Of a stretch of DNA of 64,000 nucleotides, positions 39,465-48,887 are shown piece after piece. The stretch spans positions 1-64,000 of the forward strand of contig NZ_BDBN01000052.1 in assembly GCF_001613005.1 (NCBI RefSeq), read 5' to 3'. Position 1 is the first letter of the stretch, and each line of letters starts with the position of its first letter. The translations under genes and the position numbers were made by a program. The stretch is from Nocardia nova NBRC 15556 (GTDB taxonomy: Bacteria > Actinomycetota > Actinomycetes > Mycobacteriales > Mycobacteriaceae). Below the pieces are notes generated by a model that was given only the letters and a program-made list of their open reading frames with translations, made no database searches and was not told the origin of the DNA.

Positions 39465-40877
39465 CTACTTCGGCGCCGCCAGCTGCTCCAGCTTCGCGGC
39501 GAGCCACCGTCCGTCCACGAACTGCATCGTCAGCAGAACCGAGATCTGACTGCTCCGTTCGGTCGAGGACGTGTTGTTGGTGAGGGCCTGGGTGATGATC
39601 GCGGCGACCTCCGCGCGATCGGCATCGGAGGTCTTCACGAAACACTGAGCGTCTGACACGTGGGATCGCGCCTTCGACTGGGTGACGACATCCTGCAAGG
39701 TAGGCATGGTCGACTGCATCTGGGTCTTCAGATCACCGGTGGTGGCATCGAGAACTGCCGTCTGATAGGCCGCGAATTTGTCGTAGTCGTAGGTGGAGAC
39801 GGTGCGGCCGAAGGCGCAGGCGGCGTCGCGGGCGGCGTCGGCTGAACGCTGCGCGTCGTCGGTGGACCTGTTGTGGTACAGGACGAATGCGCCGGCCCCG
39901 CCCGCGCCGAGGACCATCAGTACGGCCACGACCGCGGCCACGATCCACCCCCAGCGGCGACCGGAGCCGGACGCCGGTGCCGTGTGCGGCGCGCGTGACG
40001 CGCTCGCGGCCGATGCGTAGTGAGCGGCCGCCGCGAGTTCGCCGCAGCTGCCGAACCGCTCCTGCGGATTCTTGGCCGTGGCCCGCGCGATCACTGCATC
40101 GAAAGCCGCTGGTAGCCAGGGGTTCTGCTGGCTCGCAGCCGGAAGCGGGAGGTTGAGGTGGGCATGGATGAGCTGAGCGGGTGAGGCGCCGGGATACGGC
40201 GGCGCTCCGGTCAGCATGTGATACAGCGTGCAGCCGAGGGCATAGACGTCCACCCGCTGGTCGACCGGCATACCGGGGTCGAGCTGTTCGGGCGCGGCGT
40301 ATCGGAGGCTGGCGTGCACCTCGCCGGACCGCGTCAACTCGTTCGTATGATCCAGGATCTTCGCTATGCCGAAGTCTGCGAGGAAGACCTGCTTCGAATC
40401 ACCCTGTGCGAGCAGGATGTTGGCGGGTTTCACATCGCGATGAAGCACCCCGGCGCGGTGGGCGAAGTCCAGGGCCTTCGCCGCTTCGGTGACGATCGCG
40501 ACCGCGTGTTCCGGATGCATGGGGCCGTTGCGAAGCACCGCCGCGACGTCGGTGCCCTCGATGTACTGCATGGCCATCCACAGCCGATCGCCCTCCTGGC
40601 CCCGGGCGTAGACCGTCACGATGTTCGGATGTGACAGGCGCGCAATGGTATCGGCTTCTCGCAGAAACCGATGGCGGGCGTCCTCGTCCCCCGCGAAGGC
40701 CGGATTGAGCACCTTCAGGGCCGTGTAGCGCGGCAGATCGCGATCGTGAGCCAGATACACCTCGCCCATACCGCCCGCGCCGAGCAGCCGCTCGATCCGG
40801 TATCCGGCAAAGACCTGCCCGTGCACCAGTGTCTGAGCCACCGGCTGTACCTCCCACCCTGAATTCGCCCCGACCAT
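39465..40877 (-). CDS. Membrane Ser/Thr protein kinase (PknH/E-like layout)
   Basis: A 470-aa eukaryotic-like kinase. Gly loop GAGGMGEV at 33-40, K55 in TALKVLN, catalytic HRDVKPANI with D148, DFG at 168-170, APE at 195-197. A single membrane segment at 309-333 and a roughly 135-residue external domain follow; this domain has two cysteines (ACAF, QCFV), which may form a disulfide as in PknH-type sensors. It is transcribed alone. The external domain lacks PASTA repeats, so a cell-wall muropeptide sensor of the PknB type is unlikely. Confidence 0.93.
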   Translation of the reverse strand: MVGANSGWEVQPVAQTLVHGQVFAGYRIERLLGAGGMGEVYLAHDRDLPRYTALKVLNPAFAGDEDARHRFLREADTIARLSHPNIVTVYARGQEGDRLWMAMQYIEGTDVAAVLRNGPMHPEHAVAIVTEAAKALDFAHRAGVLHRDVKPANILLAQGDSKQVFLADFGIAKILDHTNELTRSGEVHASLRYAAPEQLDPGMPVDQRVDVYALGCTLYHMLTGAPPYPGASPAQLIHAHLNLPLPAASQQNPWLPAAFDAVIARATAKNPQERFGSCGELAAAAHYASAASASRAPHTAPASGSGRRWGWIVAAVVAVLMVLGAGGAGAFVLYHNRSTDDAQRSADAARDAACAFGRTVSTYDYDKFAAYQTAVLDATTGDLKTQMQSTMPTLQDVVTQSKARSHVSDAQCFVKTSDADRAEVAAIITQALTNNTSSTERSSQISVLLTMQFVDGRWLAAKLEQLAAPK

Positions 40878-41091
40878 ACCGGACGCGTCGACGCATCCGG
40901 CAGTGGCCGTCGTGGTCCCGAGCCGTGCGCGGCCCGGTCCGCCGTCCGGGATGCGGGTCGAAAGACGCTGGGCGGTGCAAAGCTTCCTGGGGTTATGCGG
41001 AGATCGAATGAAATTCCGCGGTGGACGTGTCGTAGTGGTTCGCGTGATGGTGTGCTGGCGGCGTCGAATCGGAACCTGTTGGGAGGCAGGC

Positions 41092-41970
41092 ATGTCGGAG
41101 TACGGGTCCACCTTGCCGCGACGGCAGCTCGGAAGGTATCTGCGCAACGGCCGCGAGGAATGCGGCCTGACCCTGCATCAGGCCGCTGCGCTCATTCAGC
41201 GCAGCGCGAGCACCCTGCAACGCATCGAGCACGGCATGGTCGCGCAACTGCGAGAGGTGGATATCGAAGCCCTGTGCAAGATCTACGGCTTCGAAGGAGA
41301 CGACGTGCTCGCGATGAAAGCTCTTGCGGTCCAGGGCAAAGAGCTGAGCTGGTGGTGCGAATACGGAGACGTGATTCCGGAGAACTTCGACTTCTATGTC
41401 GGGTTGGAGGCATCGGCGCGAAGTTTGAAAACTTACGAACCGGAACTCGTTCCCGGTCTTCTCCAAACGCCCGCGTATGCCGGGGCGATGTGCTCGACTG
41501 CTCATCCAGAAGACACCGCCGAGGAGCATGCGCGCCGGGTGCAACTGCGGATGCGCAGGCAGACCAGAATTACACGCAAGTATCAGCCGGCCGTACTGGA
41601 CGTGATTCTGCGGGAATCAGCCTTGAGGTGCGTAGTCGGCGGCCCCAAAGTGATGGCTGCGCAGCTGAAACACCTCGCGGACGTAAGCTGTCGCCCGAAT
41701 GTCAGCGTGCAGGTACTGCCGGATCGCGCCGGGTTTCCGCTAGGCGAAGCAGTCGGTTCGTTTGTGATCCTTGATTTCGGCAAAGACCGCGGTGGGCAGC
41801 TCGCAGAGCCACCGGTTGTCTACGTCGAAGGCTTCATCGGGGATATGTATCTCGAAAAACCTGTAGCGGTGCAGCGGTACCATCAAGCCTACGAAGGTCT
41901 CCGGCAAAGCGTGATGGATCCGGTCGCGAGCCGATCCCTGCTCCGGCAGATAGCGAAGGAGTACGTGTGA
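41092..41970 (+). CDS. Helix-turn-helix protein with DUF5753 (host copy)
   Basis: A 292-aa Scr1-family regulator. XRE-type helix-turn-helix at about 10-65 (YLRNGREECGLTLHQAAALI), then DUF5753 with the signature EPELVPGLLQTPAYAGAM and the C-terminal YVEGFIGDMYLEKP. The ATG follows TGGGAGGCAGG. It is followed directly, with TGATG overlap, by a DUF397 gene, the standard partner. This pairing differs from the element's DUF5753, which travels with DUF6879. Confidence 0.9.
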   Translation: MSEYGSTLPRRQLGRYLRNGREECGLTLHQAAALIQRSASTLQRIEHGMVAQLREVDIEALCKIYGFEGDDVLAMKALAVQGKELSWWCEYGDVIPENFDFYVGLEASARSLKTYEPELVPGLLQTPAYAGAMCSTAHPEDTAEEHARRVQLRMRRQTRITRKYQPAVLDVILRESALRCVVGGPKVMAAQLKHLADVSCRPNVSVQVLPDRAGFPLGEAVGSFVILDFGKDRGGQLAEPPVVYVEGFIGDMYLEKPVAVQRYHQAYEGLRQSVMDPVASRSLLRQIAKEYV

Positions 41971-42170
41971 TGGTGGATCTCGCAGGTGCGCGGTGGTTCA
42001 AGAGCAGCCGTAGCGGCGGCTCCAAGAACTGTGTCGAAGTAGCGTTCCTGGCCGACAGCCTTGTTGGAGTGCGTGATTCGAAGAATATCGCTGGTCCGGC
42101 CTTGATCTTCACCGGCGCGGAGTGGTCGGCGTTCACTGCGTCCGCCGCCCGGGGCGACCTCGACATCTGA
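41970..42170 (+). CDS. DUF397 family protein
   Basis: A 66-aa DUF397 protein: WFKSSRSGGSKNCVEVAFL, VGVRDSKNIAGPALIFT and EWSAFTASAARGDLD match the family closely. Small DUF397 proteins are encoded after DUF5753 regulators across Streptomyces and Nocardia and have been described as toxin-like partners in some reports. The ATG overlaps the previous stop by one base; a GTG three bases earlier is an alternative. Confidence 0.92.
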   Translation: MVDLAGARWFKSSRSGGSKNCVEVAFLADSLVGVRDSKNIAGPALIFTGAEWSAFTASAARGDLDI

Positions 42171-42206
42171 TTGCGCCGACGGCCGCGAGGGGGTCTGGCG
42201 CTGCCG

Positions 42207-43307
42207 TCAGCCCGGTCGTGCGGTGAACTCCGCTTCGCTCCGGTAGAACCGCGAAATCTCGGTAAGCAGCTGCGCGGAACTGGCTTTCATCGCCTGCACC
42301 GTCATTCCGCCTACATGGGGGCTGAGCGTGGTGTGCGGATTCGACGCCAGTGGTGAGGTGAATCGTGTTCCCTCCGTGGCGAATACGTCGATGGCGACGT
42401 GGCCGAGCCCACATTCCGGGTCGCGCAGCGCCGCATCGAGAGCGTCTTCGGGAACAACCTGTGCGCGTGCGGTATTGACCAGAATCGAGCTGGGTTTCAT
42501 CCATCGCAGTTCCCGCGCGCCGATGAGCCCGGCGGTCGCCGCGGTGGACGGTACGTGGACGGAGACGATGTCGCAGCCGGTCATCAGCTCGCGCAGCGTG
42601 CCTGTCCATCGCGCGGGCCAGTGCTCCGCATCCCGCGCGGTGAAACGCGGCGAGCCGAGGACCCAGACCTCGGCTCCGAACGGTGCGAGTCGTGCCGCGA
42701 CCTCCCGCGCGATCGCTCCGCTTCCGATGAGGCCGACGCGTGAATCCGCCAGGCTCCGAACCGGAATGCCGTCGATCGCCGCCCTCCAGTCACCGGCGCG
42801 CAATGCCGCGTCGCGCCTTGCGACGCCGCGCAGAGCGTCGAGCATGAGACCGATCGTCAGCTCCGCTACCGCGCCGGCGTTGGCCCCCGGTGTGGACAGA
42901 ACCGTGACACCGCGTTCGGCGGCAGCATCCAGGTCGAAGCTGTCCACGCCCGAGGCGGCCTTGGCGACCATACGAAGCGGTTGCGCGTGGGTGCTCGCGG
43001 TCAGTCGCTCGAATGCGCAGCGGGTCAGCGGAATTCCGGCGCGACATTTCAGCGCGTCGTAGCCGCCGTGGTTTTCGAATGCCGCCACGATGTCGTCGGC
43101 ACGGAAACCGTCGATGTCGATCGAGTGCCAGCGGCGCGAGATTTCCGAACGAAGGTTCTGATCCGTCACCCGCCGCAGATTGACCGTCGGGGTGAGCCCG
43201 AGTTCCGCCAGGCCCGCGAGTTCCGGGATCGCCGACTCACCGGGCGCCGGATCGATGACGAGTACGCGAGGTTGCGCGGGACAGGGCCTCGACTCGGAGG
43301 GTGTCAC
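42207..43307 (-). CDS. D-isomer-specific 2-hydroxyacid dehydrogenase
   Basis: A 366-aa NAD-dependent dehydrogenase related to phosphoglycerate dehydrogenase. The Rossmann motif GLIGSGAIAREVA lies mid-protein. Catalytic Arg is in VNTARAQVV, Glu in the segment before VAIDVF, and His in LSPHVGGMT. The substrate is unknown; the first 60 residues lack a regulatory ACT domain. The start is uncertain: a GTG at 43373 would lengthen it by 22 residues and overlap the carboxypeptidase gene's 3' end by 31 bp. Confidence 0.85.
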   Translation of the reverse strand: MTPSESRPCPAQPRVLVIDPAPGESAIPELAGLAELGLTPTVNLRRVTDQNLRSEISRRWHSIDIDGFRADDIVAAFENHGGYDALKCRAGIPLTRCAFERLTASTHAQPLRMVAKAASGVDSFDLDAAAERGVTVLSTPGANAGAVAELTIGLMLDALRGVARRDAALRAGDWRAAIDGIPVRSLADSRVGLIGSGAIAREVAARLAPFGAEVWVLGSPRFTARDAEHWPARWTGTLRELMTGCDIVSVHVPSTAATAGLIGARELRWMKPSSILVNTARAQVVPEDALDAALRDPECGLGHVAIDVFATEGTRFTSPLASNPHTTLSPHVGGMTVQAMKASSAQLLTEISRFYRSEAEFTARPG

Positions 43308-43342
43308 CGCGCCACTCTCGAAAGCTGTCTCGGCCTGCGAAG

Positions 43343-44662
43343 CTACCGCCGCGACCGGCCCAGGCGTGACCACCCGAACAAGCCCAGCACGATCGCCAAT
43401 CCCAAGGCGCCGATGATCCCGATCGTGCGCAGGTTCGAGTTGCTGTGGGGTGTCGAGGGGGCGGCGGCGGTCGGGGTGTCGTGGGCGGGCGGGGACGCCA
43501 GGGCGACGTTGGTGTTCGAGTCCTCGCCGGTGTTGCGGTCGGGCAGGGAGCCGATGTTCGCGCCGGCGGGGAGGGCGAAGGCGTAGTCGAGGAGGCGGGC
43601 GGCTTGCTCCGGCGGGCGGATGGGGAGGACGTCGGCCTTGAGCAGGGTGACGACCAGGCGGTGGCCGTTGCGTTCGGCGGCGGTCACGAAGGTTTGCCGG
43701 GCGTCGTCGGTGTAGCCGGTCTTGCCGCCCAGGTCACCGTCGTAGTCGTACAGCAGGCGGTTGTCGTTGGCGATGGGGAAGCCGGGGTGGTCCTTGTCGT
43801 CGGGGATCTTGGGGTCGGCGGGGTAGCCGGGGAAGTCGTACTGCTCGGTGTGGATGATCGAGGCGAAGGTGGGGTTCTGCATGTCGTGGCGGAAGATCGT
43901 CGCCAGGTCGTAGGCCGAAGTGCTCATTCCGGGGCCGTCCAGGCCGGAGGGGGTGGCGGCCCGAGTGTCCATGGCCTGCAACTGTTTTGCCATCGCGTTC
44001 ATCTTCGCGACGGTGGCTTCGTCGCCGCCGAGCTGGGTGGCGATGGCATGGGCGGCGTCGTTGCCGGAGCACATCAGCAGCGCGTGGAACAGCTGGTCGT
44101 TGGTGTAGCGGCCGCCGGGGCCGATGCCGACGCGGGTGCCGTCGGCGTTCGCGTCGTCCTGCGTGCCGATCACGACCTGGTTGGGGTCCAGCGCGGGGAG
44201 TGCGACCGCGGCCAGCAGCGTCTTGATCGTGGAGGCCGGTCGGTAGCGGCCGTGGGGATCCTTCGCGGCCAGCACCTTGCCGGTGTCGAGGTCGGCGACC
44301 AGCCAGGCGGTCGCCGAGATGTCGGCGGGCACCGGTGGTGCGCCCGCCGGAACCACCACGCCGCAGCGTCCGAGTTTGTCGCCGCCGATCGGATTCGACG
44401 GCACCGGTAGCGGCGACGGCGTCGTACTGCCGGGCGCCGGCACCTCCGAGGTATCGATCGGCGCGGGCGGGGCCGTCTTGTTCGGGCAGGAATCCGTATT
44501 CGGGGTGGTGAACGGCGTGGACGGCGGCGCGGGGGCCGCGTCGGCCACGCCGAGCCCGGTAACCGTGGTGGCGCCCAGCAGCCCGGCAGTCAGTACGGCG
44601 GCCGCCAGCGAGCGGGTTCGGCGGAAGCGGACGGTGCGGGACATGCGGGTGTTCATCGACAT
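43343..44662 (-). CDS. D-alanyl-D-alanine carboxypeptidase (S11, DacB/PBP5-like)
   Basis: A 439-aa peptidoglycan D,D-carboxypeptidase. Signal peptide in residues 1-43 (SLAAAVLTAGLLGATTVTGL then ADAAP), a Pro/Thr-rich linker, then the catalytic domain with S144-T-I-K147, S199-G-N201 and K314-T-G316. A C-terminal membrane anchor lies at about 413-431, followed by RRR-type positive residues. It trims stem peptides outside the membrane. All catalytic residues are present. Confidence 0.93.
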   Translation of the reverse strand: MSMNTRMSRTVRFRRTRSLAAAVLTAGLLGATTVTGLGVADAAPAPPSTPFTTPNTDSCPNKTAPPAPIDTSEVPAPGSTTPSPLPVPSNPIGGDKLGRCGVVVPAGAPPVPADISATAWLVADLDTGKVLAAKDPHGRYRPASTIKTLLAAVALPALDPNQVVIGTQDDANADGTRVGIGPGGRYTNDQLFHALLMCSGNDAAHAIATQLGGDEATVAKMNAMAKQLQAMDTRAATPSGLDGPGMSTSAYDLATIFRHDMQNPTFASIIHTEQYDFPGYPADPKIPDDKDHPGFPIANDNRLLYDYDGDLGGKTGYTDDARQTFVTAAERNGHRLVVTLLKADVLPIRPPEQAARLLDYAFALPAGANIGSLPDRNTGEDSNTNVALASPPAHDTPTAAAPSTPHSNSNLRTIGIIGALGLAIVLGLFGWSRLGRSRR

Positions 44663-44716
44663 GCAGCTTATGCGGCGTTGCGCGATGGTGCCGCGAACAC
44701 CCGCGCCCGCAAAGTA

Positions 44717-44747
44717 TTGACAGAGACCATGAAATGAAAGCTACTAT
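44717..44747 (+). promoter_or_regulatory. Candidate promoter of the MFS-tetR operon
   Basis: TTGACA (44717-44722) and TACTAT (44742-44747) are separated by 19 bp, within an A/T-rich patch unusual for this host DNA, 35 bp before the MFS start. Spacing is slightly long for a sigma-70 promoter. No perfect operator dyad was seen. Confidence 0.45.
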
Positions 44748-44782
44748 CAAAATATAGACACAACCAACTGAATGGACATGTC

Positions 44783-46438
44783 ATGAACTTGCGGAGATCA
44801 TCGGAATCGCCCGCATCGACCGGGACCGCGGCGCGGGAGGAAGAGGCCGGACGCTCGGTAGCGACCGACCGCCCGTCGGCAGCGGACCGCGAACCGCGCC
44901 CGGCCGATGCGCCGGGAGTCGATGTGCCGGGCGCCGGCCGGGCGCGCTGGCTCGCCCTCGGTGCGCTCGGGCTCGCGATGCTCACCATCGGCCTCGACAC
45001 CACCGTGCTGGTCGTCGCGCTACCCACCATGGCTCTCGACCTGCATGCGAATACCGCTGCGCTGCAATGGTTCACCACCGCCTACACCCTCGCGCTGGCC
45101 GCCGTGATGCTGCCGGCGGGTGCGCTCGGCGACCGCTACGGCCGCAAGAAGTTCCTGCTGGCGGCGCTGGTCGTCTTCGGTGGAGCCTCGCTGTGGTGTG
45201 CGCTGGCGACCTCGGCGGGGATGTTGATCGCCGCCCGCGCGGTGCTGGGTATCGCGGCGGCCGCGATGATGCCGCTGTCGATGTCGGTGCTGCCCGGCCT
45301 GTTCCCGGATCGCACCGAACGACAGCGCGCATTGACGATCTGGGTCAGCTCCACCGCATTGGGGCTGCCGCTCGGCCCGATCGTGGGTGGCTGGCTGCTG
45401 AACCATTTCTGGTGGGGTTCGGTCTTCTTGATCAACGTTCCCCTGGTCGTGGTCGGGTTGATCGCGGTGGCGCTGCTGGTTCCGGAGACCCGCAGCGATT
45501 CGGCCTTCCGCATCGATCTGCCCGGTGTGCTGCTCTCGGCCGCGGGCATGCTGGGGTTCACCTACGGATTCATCCGCTTCGGCGAACAGGGGTGGGGCGA
45601 CGGCGCGGCCTGGGCGGCGGTGGTCGCCGGTGCGGCGCTGCTGGCCGGCTTCGTATGGTGGCAGCGGCGGATCACGCACCCACTGGTCGACATCGCACTG
45701 TTCGCCAACCGCGGATTCCGTTGGGGCACCGCGTATTCCGTTTTCGTGAACTTCGCGATGTTCGGCATGTTCTTCACCGTGCCGCAGTACTTCCAGGCGG
45801 TGCTCGGCGTCGACTCGCTCGGTAGCGGGCTGCGGTTGCTGCCGCTGATCGGCGGGCTGGTGGTCGGCACGCGCGTGGTCGACAAGCTGCTGCCGAAACT
45901 CGGGGCGCGAATCGTGCTCAGCGGTGGCTTCCTCATCCTCGGCGCCGGGCTCGCCATGGGCGCCATGACCCGGGTGAGCAGCGGATACGGCTACACCGCG
46001 GCCTGGACCACGATCCTGGGCTTCGCGATGGGCCTGGTCATGCCGGCCGCGATGGGAATGGCGATGGGGCAGCTGGGAGCCGAGCGCGCCGGTTCCGGCT
46101 CGGCGCTGCTGCAGGCGCTGCGCCAGGCCGGTGGCACCATCGGCGTGGCGGTGCTGGGTACCGTCCTGGCCACGCAGTATCGCTCCGACCTGGGCTCCTA
46201 CAACCACGAGCCGGTGTCGGACGGTGTGAACGCGGGTGTCGCGGTGGCTCGGACCACCGGCAACGCCGACATGCTCGCCCATGTGCAATCGGCCTTCGTC
46301 TCCGGGATGGGCGCGATGCTGTGGCTGTGCGCTGGAGTGTGCGTGGTGGCGGCGCTGCTCGCCGCGATCCGGACCCGAAGCGGGGAGCCGGACCCGCACT
46401 CCGCGGCCGATGCGGGAGAATCGGTGCATGTCGGCTGA
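44783..46438 (+). CDS. MFS multidrug exporter, DHA2/EmrB-QacA
   Basis: A 551-aa, 14-TM proton-driven exporter. After a hydrophilic 50-residue N-terminus, TM1 holds LTIGLDTTVLVVALPTMALD, the DHA2 start. LGDRYGRKKFLL is MFS motif A and LGLPLGPIVGGWLL is motif C. A TetR gene overlaps its 3' end, suggesting drug-responsive self-control of the operon. The substrate is unknown. Confidence 0.92.
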   Translation: MNLRRSSESPASTGTAAREEEAGRSVATDRPSAADREPRPADAPGVDVPGAGRARWLALGALGLAMLTIGLDTTVLVVALPTMALDLHANTAALQWFTTAYTLALAAVMLPAGALGDRYGRKKFLLAALVVFGGASLWCALATSAGMLIAARAVLGIAAAAMMPLSMSVLPGLFPDRTERQRALTIWVSSTALGLPLGPIVGGWLLNHFWWGSVFLINVPLVVVGLIAVALLVPETRSDSAFRIDLPGVLLSAAGMLGFTYGFIRFGEQGWGDGAAWAAVVAGAALLAGFVWWQRRITHPLVDIALFANRGFRWGTAYSVFVNFAMFGMFFTVPQYFQAVLGVDSLGSGLRLLPLIGGLVVGTRVVDKLLPKLGARIVLSGGFLILGAGLAMGAMTRVSSGYGYTAAWTTILGFAMGLVMPAAMGMAMGQLGAERAGSGSALLQALRQAGGTIGVAVLGTVLATQYRSDLGSYNHEPVSDGVNAGVAVARTTGNADMLAHVQSAFVSGMGAMLWLCAGVCVVAALLAAIRTRSGEPDPHSAADAGESVHVG

Positions 46439-47081
46439 GTCGAAAGCACCCGCTCGGGCCCACTCCGGGGCGACCACGTCGCCCCGGGTGGGTCTGCGCG
46501 AACGCAAGAAGCAGCGCACCCGCCGCACCATTCGCGCGGAAGCGATGAAACTGTTTCAGGCACAGGGATATTCGGCGACCACGATCGAGCAGATCGCCGA
46601 GGCCGCCGATATCTCGCCGAGCACCTTCTTCCGCTATTTCCCGTCCAAAGAGCAGGTGGTGCTGGCCGACGACGTCGATCCGATCATGATCCACGCGCTC
46701 GAATCCCAGCCGCCGGAGCTGACGCCGCTGGCCGCGTTCCGCCAGGCGATGCGCGACACCTTCGACAATCTGGACCCGCAGGATTGGCAGTTCGAGCAGG
46801 ACCGGATGAAGCTGATCTACAACGAGCCCGAGCTGCGCAGCGTGATCATGCAGGAGACCGAACGCAACGTGGATCTGGTCTCCGCGCTGCTCGCCCGCCG
46901 AGTCGGCCGCGAACCGAGCGACTTCGAGGTCCGTGCCTTCTCCGGGGCCATGATCGGGGCGATGATGACCGCGTTCGGCCGGGAGGGGCTCGATCTGGAC
47001 AAGATCGACCGGATCGTCGAATTCATGGAGGCGGGCATGCCGCTGGGGCCGGCGGTCCCCGGGCCGGAATCGGGCGACTGA
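46428..47081 (+). CDS. TetR family regulator of the MFS exporter
   Basis: A 217-aa TetR protein, helix-turn-helix at about 22-70 (TRRTIRAEAMKLFQAQGYSA, then ISPSTFFRYFPSKEQVV). The start ATG overlaps the MFS stop by 11 bp. Being downstream and overlapping rather than divergent, it probably autoregulates the whole operon. C-terminal domain type is common in QacR/AcrR-like drug sensors. Confidence 0.88.
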   Translation: MSAESKAPARAHSGATTSPRVGLRERKKQRTRRTIRAEAMKLFQAQGYSATTIEQIAEAADISPSTFFRYFPSKEQVVLADDVDPIMIHALESQPPELTPLAAFRQAMRDTFDNLDPQDWQFEQDRMKLIYNEPELRSVIMQETERNVDLVSALLARRVGREPSDFEVRAFSGAMIGAMMTAFGREGLDLDKIDRIVEFMEAGMPLGPAVPGPESGD

Positions 47082-47094
47082 CGCCACCCTCCGA

Positions 47095-47979
47095 TCAGGA
47101 CGCGGTCAGCTCGGCGGCCGCGCTGTCGTCGGTCATGCCGGCGAAGAAGCCGCCGATCACGTCCTCGATCTCGGAAATCGACTCCGCGCAATACAGAATC
47201 GGCTGATAGTGCGTGATGTCGTAGGTCGCGGTGCCCATGTCGTGAATGTTCAGCGGCCGCAGCCGGGCGTGCCGGAACTCCTCGATCTCACCGAACGAGG
47301 ACAGCAAACCCGCACCGTAGCAACGCACTTCGCCCTTTTCGCGCACTACACCGAATTCCATGGAGAACCAGAATACGTCGGCCAGGAATTTCAACGCCGC
47401 CTCGGTCTCCAGCCGGGACACCGCGGCGCCGACTTCGGCATAGATCGCGGCGAACCGTGGTGACGCCAATTGATTTGCGTGCCCGATGATTTCGTGAATC
47501 GAATCGGGCTCCGGCGTGTACAGCGGAGCGGAATGGTGGCGAATGTACTGGGTGGAGTGGAAAATTCGATCGGCGAACGAGCCGAAGAATTCGCGCAGCG
47601 GCACCAGGCCCGCCGCCGGCACGTAGCGAAAACCGGTGAGCGGCACCAGTTTCGCGGTCACCTCGTCCAGTTGCGGAATATGATCGGCAGGCAGGTCCAG
47701 TCGCCGGGCGCCGTCGAGCACCTCCGCCGACGCGTACGTCCGATGTTTGCGCGTCAACTCCGCCGACACGATGCGCCAGACCCGCTGCTCCTCCTCGGTG
47801 TAGTCGATGCGCGGCAGCGTCTCGCCCTCCCGATACGCCAGCGCCAGCGCGGCGATCGCGTTGCGCCGCGCCCGATACTCCGGATCGTGCACCCCCGGAT
47901 GCTCGGCACTCAAATGCACCGTGACATCGCCGTCGTTACCCGTGGTAACCGGCGAATACAGCTGACCTTCGGTGAACAT
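47095..47979 (-). CDS. phhA: Phenylalanine 4-monooxygenase (tetrahydropterin-dependent)
   Basis: A 294-aa aromatic amino acid hydroxylase that makes tyrosine from phenylalanine using tetrahydrobiopterin and non-heme iron. Iron ligands H162, H167 (PDSIHEIIGH) and E208 (WFSMEFGVV) are in place, with RHHSAPLYTPEPD before them. Length fits the bacterial monofunctional form without a regulatory domain. Convergent with the TetR gene; no pterin carbinolamine dehydratase is adjacent. Confidence 0.92.
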   Translation of the reverse strand: MFTEGQLYSPVTTGNDGDVTVHLSAEHPGVHDPEYRARRNAIAALALAYREGETLPRIDYTEEEQRVWRIVSAELTRKHRTYASAEVLDGARRLDLPADHIPQLDEVTAKLVPLTGFRYVPAAGLVPLREFFGSFADRIFHSTQYIRHHSAPLYTPEPDSIHEIIGHANQLASPRFAAIYAEVGAAVSRLETEAALKFLADVFWFSMEFGVVREKGEVRCYGAGLLSSFGEIEEFRHARLRPLNIHDMGTATYDITHYQPILYCAESISEIEDVIGGFFAGMTDDSAAAELTAS

Positions 47980-48057
47980 GCCTCCAGGCAAGCACCCGCA
48001 CCCCGATCCGACAACAAACCCCCAGCAAACTGAGCAAATTGCCTAGTAAACGAAAGA

Positions 48058-48083
48058 CCGCCCGCATCGCGTGATGCGGGCGG
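48058..48083 (-). terminator. Terminator of the sdh operon
   Basis: CCGCCCGCAT (48058-48067) pairs over 10 bp with ATGCGGGCGG (48074-48083). Leftward transcripts then meet a TCTTTCG run. It lies just downstream of sdhB in the 131-bp gap before phhA. Confidence 0.75.
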
Positions 48084-48110
48084 CCTGTCGAGTTCGAACT
48101 GCTACCTACC

Positions 48111-48887
48111 TCAGGGCCGGGCGAACAGGAGGGCTCGCTTGACCTCCTGGATGGCCTTGGTGACCTCGATGCCGCGGGGGCAGGCGTCGGTGCAGTTGAA
48201 GGTAGTGCGGCAGCGCCAGACGCCTTCGACGTCGTTGAGGATGTCGAGACGCTCGCGGGCGCCCTCGTCGCGGCTGTCGAAGATGAAGCGGTGAGCGTTC
48301 ACGATCGCAGCCGGGCCGAAGTAGCTGCCGTCGCTCCAGTACACGGGGCAGGAGGTGGTGCAGCAGGCGCAGAGGATGCACTTGGTGGTGTCATCGAAGC
48401 GCGCGCGGTCGGTCTGGGACTGGATGCGCTCGCGGGTGGGCTCGTTGCCGTGCGTGATCAGGTACGGCTTCACCGCGCGGAACGCGTCGAAGAACGGCTC
48501 CATGTTCACCACGAGGTCCTTCTCCACGGGCAGGCCGCGGATCGGCTCGACGGTGACGGTGAGCTCCTTGCCGTTCTTGGGCAGCATGTCGCTCATCAGC
48601 ACCTTGCACGCCAGCCGATTCACACCGTTGATGCGCATGGCGTCGGAACCGCAGACACCGTGTGCGCAGGAGCGCCGGAAGGTGAGCGTGCCGTCCAGGT
48701 AGGACTTGATGTAGATGAGCACGTTCAGGAAGCGGTCGGTCGGCAGGACCGGCACCTGGAACGAATCCCAGTGCGCGCCCTTGTCGTCCTCCGGGTTGAA
48801 CCGGGCGACCTTCACCGTCACCATGGTCGACCCGTCGGGCACGGGGGCCGGCTTCTGCCCGGCCGGGGCTTCGGCTACAGCAGTCAT
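48111..48887 (-). CDS. sdhB: Succinate dehydrogenase iron-sulfur subunit
   Basis: A 258-aa subunit of complex II carrying the three Fe-S clusters: CAHGVCGSDAM for the [2Fe-2S] site, CILCACCTTSCPVYW and CTDACPRGIEV for the [4Fe-4S] and [3Fe-4S] sites. It passes electrons from the flavoprotein to menaquinone. Its start overlaps the sdhA stop by one base (TAATG-like junction). This is the C-A-D-B order of the mycobacterial sdh2-type operon (sdhC-sdhD-sdhA-sdhB). Confidence 0.96.
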   Translation of the reverse strand: MTAVAEAPAGQKPAPVPDGSTMVTVKVARFNPEDDKGAHWDSFQVPVLPTDRFLNVLIYIKSYLDGTLTFRRSCAHGVCGSDAMRINGVNRLACKVLMSDMLPKNGKELTVTVEPIRGLPVEKDLVVNMEPFFDAFRAVKPYLITHGNEPTRERIQSQTDRARFDDTTKCILCACCTTSCPVYWSDGSYFGPAAIVNAHRFIFDSRDEGARERLDILNDVEGVWRCRTTFNCTDACPRGIEVTKAIQEVKRALLFARP